DNA of 37,647 nucleotides from Devosia sp. (GCF_028290435.1 NZ_JAQGJV010000043.1:1-37647), one strand, 5' to 3'. Positions 8,690-17,222 are shown, counted from the stretch's first letter. Made by a program: numbers and translations. The notes: a model not told the origin generated them from the sequence alone.

Positions 8690-8753
8690 GCCACCATAGC
8701 ACCACAGCAGGGCCCAGCCGGGCCAGAGCGCCTGTTGCGAAAGGGCGTGACGC

Positions 8754-8835
8754 GCGACAAATTGCTTGCGCCGCCAGCGGCCGCGGAAGAACCGAAATCT
8801 AAGAAAACGTAATGTCTATAATTCTAGTAGATAAT
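8754..8835 (-). promoter_or_regulatory. Conserved upstream element, copy A (candidate sulfur-regulon promoter/operator)
   Basis: GCGACAAATTGCTTGC at 8754-8769 and AATGTCTAT at 8811-8819, followed by TAGTAGA at 8825-8831, recur at 36802-36883 with identical spacing (57 and 14 bases between block starts). Copy B precedes the flavin reductase gene in the same relative orientation in which copy A precedes the LysR gene. AAAACG and a TCTA tract between the blocks are also partly kept. No clear sigma-70 -35/-10 pair was found, which would fit an activator-dependent promoter. The function is inferred. Confidence 0.6.
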
Positions 8836-9112
8836 AGCTCCCGAAGCGCATGAGGATTCCCTGGCGCGCGAGCGCGCCGGACCGGTTCCATAGACCCATA
8901 GTGCAGCTATTGTCGGCGGCAGCCTCAGCGCCCTCAAGTCTTGCGAGTTGAGGAAAGTCCCTGCATCTCGCCAACTGGTTTGTCGTTGCCTGCGGCATTG
9001 CGCAATCATTTCACGATTTTCATAGCGCAAGCGAAACGATCGTTGCGCCGAAAGCCCGCCTTCCCGGTCGAGGCAGAAAATCATTCTTCCGAAATCGGCT
9101 TGCGGGCTGGAT

Positions 9113-9143
9113 GTTCAGACCCTGGGGCGTGCCGCGCCTGAAC
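9113..9143 (+). other. Leader hairpin before the rhodanese gene
   Basis: GTTCAG (9113-9118) pairs with CTGAAC (9138-9143) around a GC-rich 19-base loop. It ends 4 bases before the Shine-Dalgarno sequence AAGGAG (9148-9153), so it could influence translation start. No poly-T follows. Confidence 0.3.
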
Positions 9144-9160
9144 AACCAAGGAGATTTCCC

Positions 9161-10252
9161 ATGGCCGATCGTTCGATCAGCAAGCAGACCCTTATCGACT
9201 GGCTCGGCGACGGCGCCGAACTGGCCGTGCTCGATATTCGCCCCGCGGAGGCCGTCGGCTATGCATCGCCGCTGTTCGCCACCAATCTGCCGGCGGACAG
9301 GCTCGATGCCGAGCTTGACCGCTTCGTGCCGCGCCGGGTGGTCCGCACCGTCCTGGTCGATGACGGCACCGGCGCAGCGCAAGCCGCTGTCACGCGCCTC
9401 ACGACGGCTGGCTGGACCAATATCCATGCGCTCGAGGGCGGCATTCCGGCCTGGATCGAGGGCGGCGTCGAGACGCTGCCGACGTTCGACATTGCCGGCG
9501 TCCCCTTCGTCACCAAGGTGCGCGATGAAAAAGGCACGCCCGTTGTCAGCGCCACCGAGTTGCAGGCACTGCGCGACAAGGGCGAGGACGTGATCGTGCT
9601 CGATAGCCGCACGCTTCCCGAATACAGCAAGGAACACGTCCCCGGCGCGGTGAGCGTACCGGGCGCCGAGCTACTGCTGCGCTTCAAGGATTTGGTCCCG
9701 TCGCCGACCACCAAGGTGCTGGTCTCCTGCGCCGGCCTGCCCCGTGCAATCCTCGGTGCGCAGACACTGATCGATGCCGGTGTGCCCAATTTCGTCGCCT
9801 ATCTCGACGATGGCACCAAGGGCTGGACCAATGCCGGCTTGACCCTCGAAACCGGCCGGACCGCCGCCTATGGCGAGGCCAGCGACGACGCCAAGCGCTT
9901 CGCGGCCGACCATATCGAGACCCTGTCCAAGGACGACAGCCTGACCTTCATCGACCGCGCCACCGCCGATAGCTGGGTGGGCAATACGAACCGGACCACC
10001 TATTTCCTCGACGTCCGCACGCCTGAGGAATTCGCTGCCGAGCATCTGCCACGCTCCATCTCCTCGGAAGGCGGACAGCTGCTGGGCGTGGCCTATCGCA
10101 CCATCGCGGTGCGCGGCTCGCGCGTCATCCTGGTCGATGACCTGCTCGGCGTCCGCGCCAAAACCGTGGCGCATTGGCTGCGCCGCCGTGGCTACGAGAT
10201 TGCCATCCTGCTGCACGATTTCGCCGACGTGCGTCTCAGCGCCGTCGCCTGA
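9161..10252 (+). CDS. Triple rhodanese-domain protein with one catalytic cysteine
   Basis: 363 residues forming three rhodanese-like domains, roughly 4-107, 128-240 and 265-360. Each has a recognisable D-x-R (LAVLDIR, VIVLDSR, YFLDVR) and C-terminal turn. Only the middle domain keeps the active-site cysteine, C190 in SCAGLPRA. At the matching places domain 1 has VDDGTGA and domain 3 has VDDLLGVRA. Rhodaneses carry sulfane sulfur on this cysteine and pass it to cyanide, thiols or biosynthetic acceptors. There is no signal peptide, so it is cytoplasmic. AAGGAG lies 7 bases before the ATG. It is the first gene of a rightward set with a binding protein and a DszC/SfnC-like monooxygenase, suggesting it handles sulfur released from an organosulfur compound. 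The substrate is unknown. Confidence 0.85.
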   Translation: MADRSISKQTLIDWLGDGAELAVLDIRPAEAVGYASPLFATNLPADRLDAELDRFVPRRVVRTVLVDDGTGAAQAAVTRLTTAGWTNIHALEGGIPAWIEGGVETLPTFDIAGVPFVTKVRDEKGTPVVSATELQALRDKGEDVIVLDSRTLPEYSKEHVPGAVSVPGAELLLRFKDLVPSPTTKVLVSCAGLPRAILGAQTLIDAGVPNFVAYLDDGTKGWTNAGLTLETGRTAAYGEASDDAKRFAADHIETLSKDDSLTFIDRATADSWVGNTNRTTYFLDVRTPEEFAAEHLPRSISSEGGQLLGVAYRTIAVRGSRVILVDDLLGVRAKTVAHWLRRRGYEIAILLHDFADVRLSAVA

Positions 10253-10259
10253 CCATTTC

Positions 10260-10281
10260 GCCGGCCGCTGCGGCGGCCGGC
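10260..10281 (+). other. Intercistronic stem-loop after the rhodanese gene
   Basis: GCCGGCCGC and GCGGCCGGC form a perfect 9-bp stem around a TGCG loop, 7 bases after the stop codon and before the binding-protein gene. The following sequence (CATCCCCAGCG) has no T-run, so it is more likely an mRNA-stabilising or attenuating hairpin than a full terminator. Confidence 0.45.
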
Positions 10282-10315
10282 CATCCCCAGCGTCACCTTT
10301 TGTCGGAGACTATCC

Positions 10316-11915
10316 ATGTCCACCCTTTGGACGCCCAATCGGCGCCATTTCCTCGGCCTGTCCGCCGCTGCGCTCAGCGCCGCCGTATTGGCACGTCCGG
10401 CCTTGGCGCAGTCGCCGCAACGTGGCGGCACCCTCGTGCTGCTAGAAACCAGTGAGCCGCCGACCCTGACCGGCATTGTGCATACCGGCGTCACCGATTT
10501 CACCGGCAAGCACACCGAAGGCCTGCTGACCTACGATTTCGACCTCAATCCCCTCCCCCTGCTAGCCACCAGTTGGGACGTTGCGCCCGATGGGCTGACC
10601 TACACGTTCGGTCTGCGCCCCAACGTCAAATGGCATGACGGCCAACCCTTCACCTCCGCCGACGTGGCCTTCACGCTGGCTGCGATCAAGGAAGGCCATC
10701 CGCGCGGCCGGGTCACCTTCGCCACGGTCAACGATATCCAGACCCCGGACGAGCTGACGGTGGTGCTGAAGCTCTCCAATCCCGCCCCCTATTTGCTGAC
10801 GGCGCTGGGATCGTCGGAAACGCCTATCGTGCCCCGCCATCTCTACGAGGGCACCGATGTCGCCCAGAACCCCGCACAATAGCGCGCCGGTCGGCACCGG
10901 GCCCTTCGTCTTCAAGGAATGGGTGCGCGGCAGCCACGTGGAGTTCGTGCGCAACGAAAACTATTGGGATGCCCCAAGGCCTTATCTGGATCGGCTGATT
11001 ATCCGATTCATCGCCGACGCATCCGCGCGCTCCATTGCGCTGGAGACCGGCGAGGCCCATGTCGGCCCGAGCACACCCATTCCCCTCAGCGATCTGGCGC
11101 GCTTTGAAACCCTGCCCAATATCGGCATTGAACGGCGCGGCTATGGCTACAAGAACAACCTCTCCCGCATTGAATTCAACTTCGAGCACCCGTTCTTCAA
11201 GGATGTCCGCGTCCGCAAAGCCTTCGCCCACACCATCGACAAATCGGTGATCCACAAGACCGTCAATTTCGGCTACGGCTCGATCATCGAAGGCCCGATT
11301 GTGCCCAGCCTGGCCAAATTCTACGTCCCCGACCTGCCGGCCTACGCGATCGATACCGCCAAGGCCGAAGCTCTGCTCGACGAGGCAGGTTTTCCGCGCG
11401 GGTCCGATGGTATTCGCCAGCGCCTGACGCTCGATCCGCTCGGCGGCCAGGACCTCTACAAGCGCGGCGGCGAGTACATCAAGCAGGCCTTGGCCGGTGT
11501 TGGCGTGGAGGTCTCGCTTCGCTCGCAGGATTTCCCCACCTACATCAAGCGCGTCTATACCGACCGCGACTTCGATTTCACCTATCACGGCATGAGCAAC
11601 CTGTTCGATCCGACGGTGGGCGTGCAGCGGCTCTACTGGAGCAAGAACTTCAAGCCCGGCATCCCGTTCACCAACGGCTCCGGCTACAGCAGCCCGGTCG
11701 TGGACAAGTTGCTCGAAGCGGCTGCCATCGAGGTCAATCCGGAGTTGCGCTTCCAGCAATTCGCCGATTTCCAGCGCCAGATCCACGACGACCTCCCCGA
11801 CATCAACGTGGTCAGCTCGCCCGATCTGACGCTCTACGACAAGCGCGTGGCCGACCATACCGTCGGTGCCGAAGGCCTCGCCGGCAGTCTCGCCTACGCC
11901 CATTTCATCGCCTGA
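10316..11915 (+). pseudogene. Oligopeptide/nickel-type ABC substrate-binding protein (family 5), frameshifted
   Basis: Two overlapping frames together make one family-5 binding protein. Frame one (10316-10882) has a Tat signal (NRRHFLG ... ALAQS), then WHDGQPFTSADVAFT and RHLYEGTDVAQNPA before a TAG stop. Frame two continues with VGTGPFVFKEW, ENYWD and VRVRKAFAHTIDKS to the end. Dropping the A at 10876 restores N-P-A-N-S-A-P-V-G-T-G, which aligns without gaps to NPANAKLVGTG in the homologue at 19540-21150. The mended product would be 532 residues. All other parts look intact, so this is a very recent mutation or a sequencing error. No permease or ATPase genes adjoin it, so it may serve the importer at 21183-24554. 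The next gene is a flavin monooxygenase. Confidence 0.85.
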
Positions 11916-11937
11916 CGACAGCATCGGGGATCATTTC

Positions 11938-13188
11938 ATGACCAATATCACCCAGGCCTGGGGCGCCGGCCCCTCCGCTCGCTTCGACACGATCGCAGCG
12001 CCATTCCGGCCCATCTTCGCACGCATCCGCGAACGCGCGGTGACCCGCGATATCGACCGCATCCTGCTGCATGACGAAGTACGCTGGCTCAAGGAGGCTG
12101 GCTTTTCGACCCTGCGCCTGCCGGTCGAGAATGGCGGGCTGGGCCTGACGCTGCCGGAGCAATTCGGCCTGCTGATCGAGCTATCCGAGGCCGATCCCAA
12201 TCTCACCAATGCCTATCGCAGCCATTTCGGCTTCACCGAGGACGTGCTGAACGCGCCCGTCAGCCCGTGGCGCAATGCCTGGCTCAAGCGGCTGGGCGAT
12301 CGCGAAACCATCGGCAGCGGCTTTTCCGAGCTGGGCGATGGCAAGATCGGCACCTACTCCACGCGCTTGGTCCGGCATGGGGATGGCTGGCTGCTCAACG
12401 GCGAGAAATACTACACCACCGGCTCGCTCTACGCCGACTGGATCACCCTGGCCGGTGCCGACGGCGAGGGCAATCCGCTCGGCGCACTGGTGCCGACCGG
12501 GGCGCCCGGCGTCGAAATCCTCGATGACTGGGACGGCTTCGGCCAGGCGCTGAGCGCCAGCGGCACCGCGCGGTTCAAGGACGTCGCCATCAGCGACGAC
12601 CTGCTCAAGCCGGCTGCGGCGCGCTTCAGCTATTCTGGCGGCTTCTTCCAGCTCGTGCATCTGGCGACGCTGGCGGGCGTCGGTCGCGCCGCTGCCGGCG
12701 ACCTGTCGCGACACGTCGCCAAACGCAAGCGCGTCTATGGCCGCGGCAATGCCTCGCGCACCGCCCAGGACCCACAAGTGCTCCAGGTCGTCGGCAAGGT
12801 GCGCGGCGCGGCCTATGCGTCGGGGGCCATCGCGCTCAAGGCGGCTGAGGCCCTGCAACGATCCTTCGAAGCCAATCGCGACAACGATACTGCAAGCAAG
12901 GCCGAGGCCGACCGCAATGCCGACCTCGAAGTCAGCCAGGCCGTGACGGTAATCACCAGCCTGATCCTCGACGCCAGCACCATCCTGTTCGACGCGCTGG
13001 GCGCCTCGGCCGCCAAACGCAGCCACGCGCTGGACCGCCACTGGCGCAATGCCCGCACCATCGCCTCGCACAATCCCCGCATCTACCACGACCGCATCGT
13101 CGGCGATTTCGCAGTCAACGGCACGACCCCCGCCCCGCATGGCGGCATCGACGTCGCGGCGGTGACGGAGGAAAAGACGCCGGCTTGA
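11938..13188 (+). CDS. DszC/SfnC-like flavin-dependent monooxygenase (acyl-CoA dehydrogenase fold)
   Basis: 416 residues from the ATG at 11938, 22 bases after the binding-protein stop; the frame is open further upstream but overlaps that gene. The order is that of acyl-CoA dehydrogenases: helical N-domain, with PVENGGLGLTLPEQ near 65; beta domain, with GEKYYTTGSLYADW near 155; and helical C-domain, with DRHWRNARTIASHNP near 370. The HWRN-x-RT-HNP ending is characteristic of the DszC/SfnC branch, whose members use FMNH2 and O2 to oxidise sulfur in thiophenes, sulfides or sulfones rather than acyl-CoA. Reduced flavin could come from the reductase at 36156-36701. A paralogue lies at 25660-26892. 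The substrate is unknown. Confidence 0.85.
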   Translation: MTNITQAWGAGPSARFDTIAAPFRPIFARIRERAVTRDIDRILLHDEVRWLKEAGFSTLRLPVENGGLGLTLPEQFGLLIELSEADPNLTNAYRSHFGFTEDVLNAPVSPWRNAWLKRLGDRETIGSGFSELGDGKIGTYSTRLVRHGDGWLLNGEKYYTTGSLYADWITLAGADGEGNPLGALVPTGAPGVEILDDWDGFGQALSASGTARFKDVAISDDLLKPAAARFSYSGGFFQLVHLATLAGVGRAAAGDLSRHVAKRKRVYGRGNASRTAQDPQVLQVVGKVRGAAYASGAIALKAAEALQRSFEANRDNDTASKAEADRNADLEVSQAVTVITSLILDASTILFDALGASAAKRSHALDRHWRNARTIASHNPRIYHDRIVGDFAVNGTTPAPHGGIDVAAVTEEKTPA

Positions 13189-13194
13189 TCCCAG

Positions 13195-13217
13195 GGAGGT
13201 CCGCATTGCGGGCCTCC
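13195..13217 (+). terminator. Stem-loop terminator between convergent genes
   Basis: GGAGGTCCGC and GCGGGCCTCC form a 10-bp stem (one G-U) around an ATT loop, 7 bases after the monooxygenase stop, and are followed by TTACTTACG. The U-tract is weak. Position between convergent genes supports a terminator role. Confidence 0.6.
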
Positions 13218-13230
13218 TTACTTACGTGTT

Positions 13231-14388
13231 TCAGGTGCGGCCAGTGGCCACCTGCTGCCTGCCATGAAAACCGACGGCAAACTCATTGCTGGCCCCGGCA
13301 TGCGCGTGCTGTCCGCCCTGCCGCAGGCCCAGCGCCGGAAACAGCAACTCGGCCACGCGATAAGCTTCTTCCAGATGCGGATAGCCCGAACCGATGATGA
13401 GCTCGATGCCGGCCTCTTGGTATTCACGCAGGCGCTCGGCGATCTGCTCCGGCGTGCCGACCAGAGCCGTGCCGGCCCCATTGCGCACCAGGCCAACGCC
13501 GGCCCACAGATTGGGCGCAACAACCAGCCGGTCGCGTCGGCCGCCATGCAGCTCGGCCATGCGCCGCTGGCCCACCGAATCCATCTGCTGGGTGAACCGC
13601 GCCTGCGCGCGCTCGATCTGCTCGTCGGAAACCTTGGAGATCAGCCGCTCAGCCTCGCCCCAGGCCTCCGCCTCTGTCTCTCGCACGATGAAGTGCAGCC
13701 GCATGCCAAAGCGCACCTTGCGCCCCCGCGCGGCGGCGCGCTCACGAACCGCCCGCACCTTCGCGGCCACGGCGGCGACCGGCTCTCCCCAGGTCAGGTA
13801 CGTGTCCACCTGCTCGGCCGCGAGATCGATGCCGGCCTCAGACGAGCCGCCCAGATAGAGCGGCGGATGCGGGTTCTGCACCGTCGGGAAATCTAGCCGC
13901 CCAGCCTCGATGCGGTAATATTTGCCATCGAAGTCAACCGTCTCACCCGACAGCAGCCCGCGCCAGATGGTGAGGAATTCAGCGGCCTGCGCATAGCGCT
14001 CGTCATGAGGCGTGAAGACGCCATCGGCGGCCAGCTCGGTGGGATTGCCGCCCACCACAACGTTGATCAGCAACCGCCCATTGCTCAACCGATCCAGCGC
14101 CGCCGTCTGCCGCGCGGCGAAGCTCGGCAAGGTCACGCCGGGCCGGATGGCGACGAGGAACTTCAGCCGCTCGGTCACCGTGGCGAGGCCAGTGGCGACG
14201 ATCCAGGACTCTTCACAATTCTGGCCCGTCGGCAGCAGAACGCCCTCGAAACCGAGCCGGTCGGCAGCCTGGGCGATCTGCTTGAAATAGCCGAAATCGG
14301 CAGGACGGACATTGTCCTCCGAGCCGAGATAGCGCCCATCGCCGTGGGTGGGAATGAACCAGAAAAAACGTAAGGGATGGTGGGTCAT
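13231..14388 (-). CDS. ssuD: FMNH2-dependent alkanesulfonate monooxygenase SsuD
   Basis: 385 residues, a luciferase-like TIM barrel closely resembling E. coli SsuD along its length ([76 protein letters not shown]). The residues known to matter in SsuD are kept: Cys58 (C54 in E. coli), the Arg/His pair in [12 protein letters not shown], Arg in GLVRNGAG and Tyr in [11 protein letters not shown]. The enzyme (EC 1.14.14.5) cleaves C-S bonds of alkanesulfonates, giving sulfite and an aldehyde with FMNH2 from a separate reductase. It is the last gene of a leftward operon after tauA, tauB and tauC, 19 bp from tauC, and replaces the TauD dioxygenase normally found there. Confidence 0.93.
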   Translation of the reverse strand: MTHHPLRFFWFIPTHGDGRYLGSEDNVRPADFGYFKQIAQAADRLGFEGVLLPTGQNCEESWIVATGLATVTERLKFLVAIRPGVTLPSFAARQTAALDRLSNGRLLINVVVGGNPTELAADGVFTPHDERYAQAAEFLTIWRGLLSGETVDFDGKYYRIEAGRLDFPTVQNPHPPLYLGGSSEAGIDLAAEQVDTYLTWGEPVAAVAAKVRAVRERAAARGRKVRFGMRLHFIVRETEAEAWGEAERLISKVSDEQIERAQARFTQQMDSVGQRRMAELHGGRRDRLVVAPNLWAGVGLVRNGAGTALVGTPEQIAERLREYQEAGIELIIGSGYPHLEEAYRVAELLFPALGLRQGGQHAHAGASNEFAVGFHGRQQVATGRT

Positions 14389-14407
14389 GACGGCTCTTTC
14401 AGATGGA

Positions 14408-15241
14408 TCAGCGATGCCTGGACCAGGGGGTGAATACCCGTTCGAGCAGGCGCAGGATGGTTTCGAAGGCGATCGACAGCGCAGCGATCACCAGGATGCC
14501 GACGATCACCACATCGGTGACGAGGAATTGCGCCGCCGACTGGATCATGTAGCCAAGCCCGCGTGACGCCGCGACCAGTTCAGCCGCCACCAGCGTGGTC
14601 CAGCCCGCGCCCAGCGCGATGCGGATACCGGTGATGATCGAGGGCAACGCCCCCGGCAGCAGCACATTGGTCAGCACCTGAAAGCGGCTGGCCCCGAACG
14701 AGCGCGCGGCATTGATCTGGCTTTCGGAGGCCGAGCGAACGCCACTGGCAGTGGAAATGGCAATCGGCGCGATCATCGACAAAGCAATGACCAGAACCTT
14801 TGACGGCTCGCCAATGCCGAACCAGATGATGACCAGTGGCAGATAGGCCAGCGGCGGCAGCGGGCGCAAAAACTCGATCAGCGGATCGAGCACGCCGCGC
14901 CCCACCGGGCTGGTGGCAATCAGAATACCGGCCGGAATGGCGAACAAAGCAGCAAAGAACAGCGCCGAAAACACCCGTGCCAGGCTGGTCCCCGCATGCT
15001 GGAACAGCGTGCTGTCGACATAGCCGTTGACGATCAGCCCGATGAACGAGCGGAACACCTTTGCCGGCGGCGGCAGGAAGACCGGCGACACCCATGCATT
15101 GGTGCTAGCCAAATGCCAGAAGAGGATCACGACCAGCGTCGTCAACGTGCCCACTATCGTCGGCACCCACGGGCGCCAGTCGAAGCTCCGGCCCGCGACC
15201 GGCAATGACAGCGGATTGGTTCGATCGCCCAGCGTACTCAT
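14408..15241 (-). CDS. tauC: Taurine/sulfonate ABC transporter permease TauC
   Basis: 277 residues with about six membrane helices. It follows E. coli TauC closely: [72 protein letters not shown]-type [17 protein letters not shown], and the C-terminal LERVFTPW. The [11 protein letters not shown] segment is the ATPase-docking loop. It overlaps tauB by 4 bases (ATGA) and precedes ssuD by 19 bases. SsuC is a related alternative, but the sequence pattern favours TauC. It forms the inner-membrane channel for taurine or other aliphatic sulfonates. Confidence 0.92.
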   Translation of the reverse strand: MSTLGDRTNPLSLPVAGRSFDWRPWVPTIVGTLTTLVVILFWHLASTNAWVSPVFLPPPAKVFRSFIGLIVNGYVDSTLFQHAGTSLARVFSALFFAALFAIPAGILIATSPVGRGVLDPLIEFLRPLPPLAYLPLVIIWFGIGEPSKVLVIALSMIAPIAISTASGVRSASESQINAARSFGASRFQVLTNVLLPGALPSIITGIRIALGAGWTTLVAAELVAASRGLGYMIQSAAQFLVTDVVIVGILVIAALSIAFETILRLLERVFTPWSRHR

Positions 15242-16032
15242 GAAGCCACTCGCAATTCAGTCTCGTGGATGGCGTCGATCAGACGCTCGCGGATGGCGAT
15301 GAAGGCCGGATCGGACTTGATGGCGCGGGCCGCCTCGCCATCAAGGAAACGGGCGCCGAAATCGACATCAAGCGATTCAACGATCCGCCCCGGATGCGGC
15401 GCCAGCACGATGACGCGGGTAGCGACAAACAATGCTTCCTCCACGCTGTGAGTGATCAGCAGCGCGCCGGCGCGACTGGTGCGCCACGCCCGCAGCAGCA
15501 ATTCCTGCATGCGCTCGCGCGTCATCGCATCGAGCGCGCCGAGCGGCTCGTCCATCAGCAGGAAGCGCGGCTCGGAGGCCAAAGCGCGGGCAATGCCGAC
15601 GCGCTGGCGCATGCCACCGGACAGTGTCCAGATCGCCTTGCCGCCCTGCCCTTCCAGCCCCACTTGCGCCAGCAGCGCATCGGCCCGTTGCCGCCGCTCC
15701 TTCACGTCAAGACCGCGCAACCGCAGTGGCAGCGCAACATTGTCGCGAGCATTGAGCCAAGCGAACAGTGCATCGTCCTGAAACACCACCGCGCGTCCGG
15801 CACCGGGGCCGGCTTGCGCCACGCCGTCAATGGTAACCCGCCCGGCGCTAGGCGCGATGAACCCGGCAGCGATATTGAGCAGGCTGGTCTTGCCCGACCC
15901 CGACTGTCCGAGCACGGCGACAAACTCATTGGCGCCCACCGACAGCGTGACATTGTCCAACACGCACGGTCCGCGTTGTGCCCGCCCGCGATCGTAGCTC
16001 AGGCTGATGCCATCGAGGCGCAGTTCGCTCAT
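15238..16032 (-). CDS. tauB: Taurine/sulfonate ABC transporter ATP-binding protein TauB
   Basis: 264 residues. Walker A GQSGSGKTS about residue 45, Q-loop VFQDDALFAW, signature LSGGMRQRVGIARALA, Walker B FLLMDEPLGALD and the switch histidine in LLITHSVEEA are all present. The C-terminal FGARFLDGE ... IKSDPAFIAIRE matches TauB (FARRFVAGE, SIKSDPQFIAMRE). A TTG at 16038 is also in frame, but AAGGAG lies 6 bases before the ATG at 16032 and directly abuts the TTG, so the ATG is chosen. It lies between tauA and tauC and energises sulfonate uptake. Confidence 0.93.
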   Translation of the reverse strand: MSELRLDGISLSYDRGRAQRGPCVLDNVTLSVGANEFVAVLGQSGSGKTSLLNIAAGFIAPSAGRVTIDGVAQAGPGAGRAVVFQDDALFAWLNARDNVALPLRLRGLDVKERRQRADALLAQVGLEGQGGKAIWTLSGGMRQRVGIARALASEPRFLLMDEPLGALDAMTRERMQELLLRAWRTSRAGALLITHSVEEALFVATRVIVLAPHPGRIVESLDVDFGARFLDGEAARAIKSDPAFIAIRERLIDAIHETELRVAS

Positions 16033-16053
16033 CGCCAACTCCTTAAAATCAAG

Positions 16054-16083
16054 CTCGCCACCGGCCGGAGAACCGATGGCGAG
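16054..16083 (-). other. Intercistronic stem-loop between tauA and tauB
   Basis: In the leftward transcript CTCGCCATCGG pairs with CCGGTGGCGAG over 11 positions (one U-G) around TTCTCCGG, followed by CTTGATTTTAAGGAG, which contains the tauB ribosome-binding site. A partial terminator or mRNA-protecting hairpin is likely, favouring tauA over tauBC expression (inference). Confidence 0.55.
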
Positions 16084-16123
16084 CAGTAGCGGGACGACAG
16101 GAAGAGGACCGTCCGCTAGGTTC

Positions 16124-17122
16124 TTACTTCGCCGCAGCCGTGACGAATTGCGTCGTCACATAGGGCGAATAATCGTCGAGTGCGGCGGGGATCTTGCCCT
16201 GCTCGACGAGGTATTTCGCGGTTGCGGCAATCGCTTCCGTGGTCGCGCCGCCCAGGAATGCCGGGCTGGCCTGTTCGGCGAGGGACGGGAACACATAGCC
16301 CTTGAGCAGCAGCGGCACGTCTTCCTGCTTGGCGCCCGTCAGATCCGCGATCTTCTTGGCTTCAGGCGAGGTGGCGTTCCAGGCATCGGGCTTGCCGAGA
16401 TAGGCGGCGTAAGCGTCGGCGGTCGTCTTGACGAAGGCCTGCACCACGTCTGGATTGGCTTCGGCGAAATCCTTGCGCACGATCCAGGCGTCAAATGTCG
16501 GGCCGCCCCAACCGGCTACGTCAGCCGAGTCAGCCAGCACTTTGCCGCCAGTCGACTTGATCTGGGTCAGCACGGGATCCCACACATAAGCGCCATCGAT
16601 ATCGCCGCGCTCCCAGGCAGCGGCAATTTCAGGCGGCCGCAGATTGAGGATTTCCAGCGATGCCGGATCGACGCCCCAATGCTTGAGGGCTGTGAGAAGG
16701 CTGTAATGAGCGGTCGAGACGAAGGGGGTGGCGATCTTCTTGCCGACCAGGCCTTCGGGGGTATCCACGCCCTTGACGGCCAGCGCTTCGGCTTCGGCAA
16801 TATTGCCAACCACGAAAATGGTTTCGATCGGCAGTTCCTGGCTGGCCGCGACGGTCAGCGGCGAGGAGCCGACATAACCGATGTCGATCGAACCGGACGC
16901 CACGGCGGCGATCACGTCGGCACCGCCTTCGAAGCGGCTCCAAGTGATGTTGGCGCCAGTGGCTTTCTCATAGGCGCCATCGGCCTGCGGCACGCGGCTG
17001 GGCTCAACGATCGGCTGCCAGCCGATATGCAGATCGACCGCGAAAGCGGCAGTCGAGCCGACGGTGCCGAGCATCAGCAGCGCGGCAGCAGCGGAAAATA
17101 GGGAACGGCGATTGAGCGTCAT
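16124..17122 (-). CDS. tauA: Taurine ABC transporter substrate-binding protein TauA
   Basis: 332 residues with a signal sequence that includes NRRSLFS and ends near AFAVD (residue about 29), so it is periplasmic, possibly Tat-exported. The mature part resembles E. coli TauA: IGWQPIVEPSRVPQADGAYEK, ITWSRFEGGADVIAAVASG, YVGSSPLTVAASQELPIE, STAHYSLLTALKHWGV, AAWERGDIDGAYVWDP and DAWIVRKDFAE. TauA binds taurine and related sulfonates with high affinity. It is the first gene of the tauABC-ssuD operon. The upstream spacer carries a TCTAT-N5-TAGT sequence shared with two other sulfur-linked promoters in this window, consistent with sulfur-starvation control. Confidence 0.94.
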   Translation of the reverse strand: MTLNRRSLFSAAAALLMLGTVGSTAAFAVDLHIGWQPIVEPSRVPQADGAYEKATGANITWSRFEGGADVIAAVASGSIDIGYVGSSPLTVAASQELPIETIFVVGNIAEAEALAVKGVDTPEGLVGKKIATPFVSTAHYSLLTALKHWGVDPASLEILNLRPPEIAAAWERGDIDGAYVWDPVLTQIKSTGGKVLADSADVAGWGGPTFDAWIVRKDFAEANPDVVQAFVKTTADAYAAYLGKPDAWNATSPEAKKIADLTGAKQEDVPLLLKGYVFPSLAEQASPAFLGGATTEAIAATAKYLVEQGKIPAALDDYSPYVTTQFVTAAAK

Positions 17123-17208
17123 TTCGGGCGGTCCTGTCGTCGATGGTTGCCGGCCTTTAAGCCAGGCCGCGTCGTGGTCATCACGAGCCTGTCAGATATT
17201 ATTCTTAC

Positions 17209-17222
17209 TCTATCAATATAGT
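17209..17222 (-). promoter_or_regulatory. TCTAT-N5-TAGT site upstream of tauA
   Basis: TCTATCAATATAGT on the plus strand (ACTA-N5-ATAGA read toward tauA) has the same two blocks and spacing as sites inside the conserved elements at 8815-8828 and 36863-36876. It lies 87 bases before the tauA start in an AT-rich patch. The shared pattern was picked after inspection, so it is suggestive only. Confidence 0.4.

Larger units (their letters stand above)
8690..9160. other. Long divergent intergenic region, LysR / rhodanese operon
   Basis: 471 bases with no supportable gene; the short frames here have no recognisable content. It holds the conserved element at 8754-8835, an AT-rich patch around 8800-8835, and an inverted pair AGCCCGC (9053-9059) / GCGGGCT (9102-9108). 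A hairpin (9113-9143) lies just before the ribosome-binding site AAGGAG at 9148-9153. No riboswitch class is recognised. Confidence 0.6.

Noticed and set aside
9111..9593. Possible upstream ORF starting MFRPWGVPRLNNQ just before the rhodanese gene
   Set aside because: It runs across the rhodanese ribosome-binding site and far into that gene out of frame, has no good ribosome-binding site of its own, and becomes Arg/Ser/Ala-rich shadow sequence. It is not a short leader peptide.
11866..13188. ATG at 11866 as the start of the DszC/SfnC-like gene at 11938
   Set aside because: The extra 24 codons overlap the end of the binding-protein gene and show no family similarity; the ATG at 11938 gives the normal length.
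11938..13188. Annotation as acyl-CoA dehydrogenase in fatty-acid oxidation
   Set aside because: The fold is shared, but the HWRN-x-RT-HNP ending, the close paralogue at 25660 and the sulfur-related neighbours favour the DszC/SfnC oxygenase branch.
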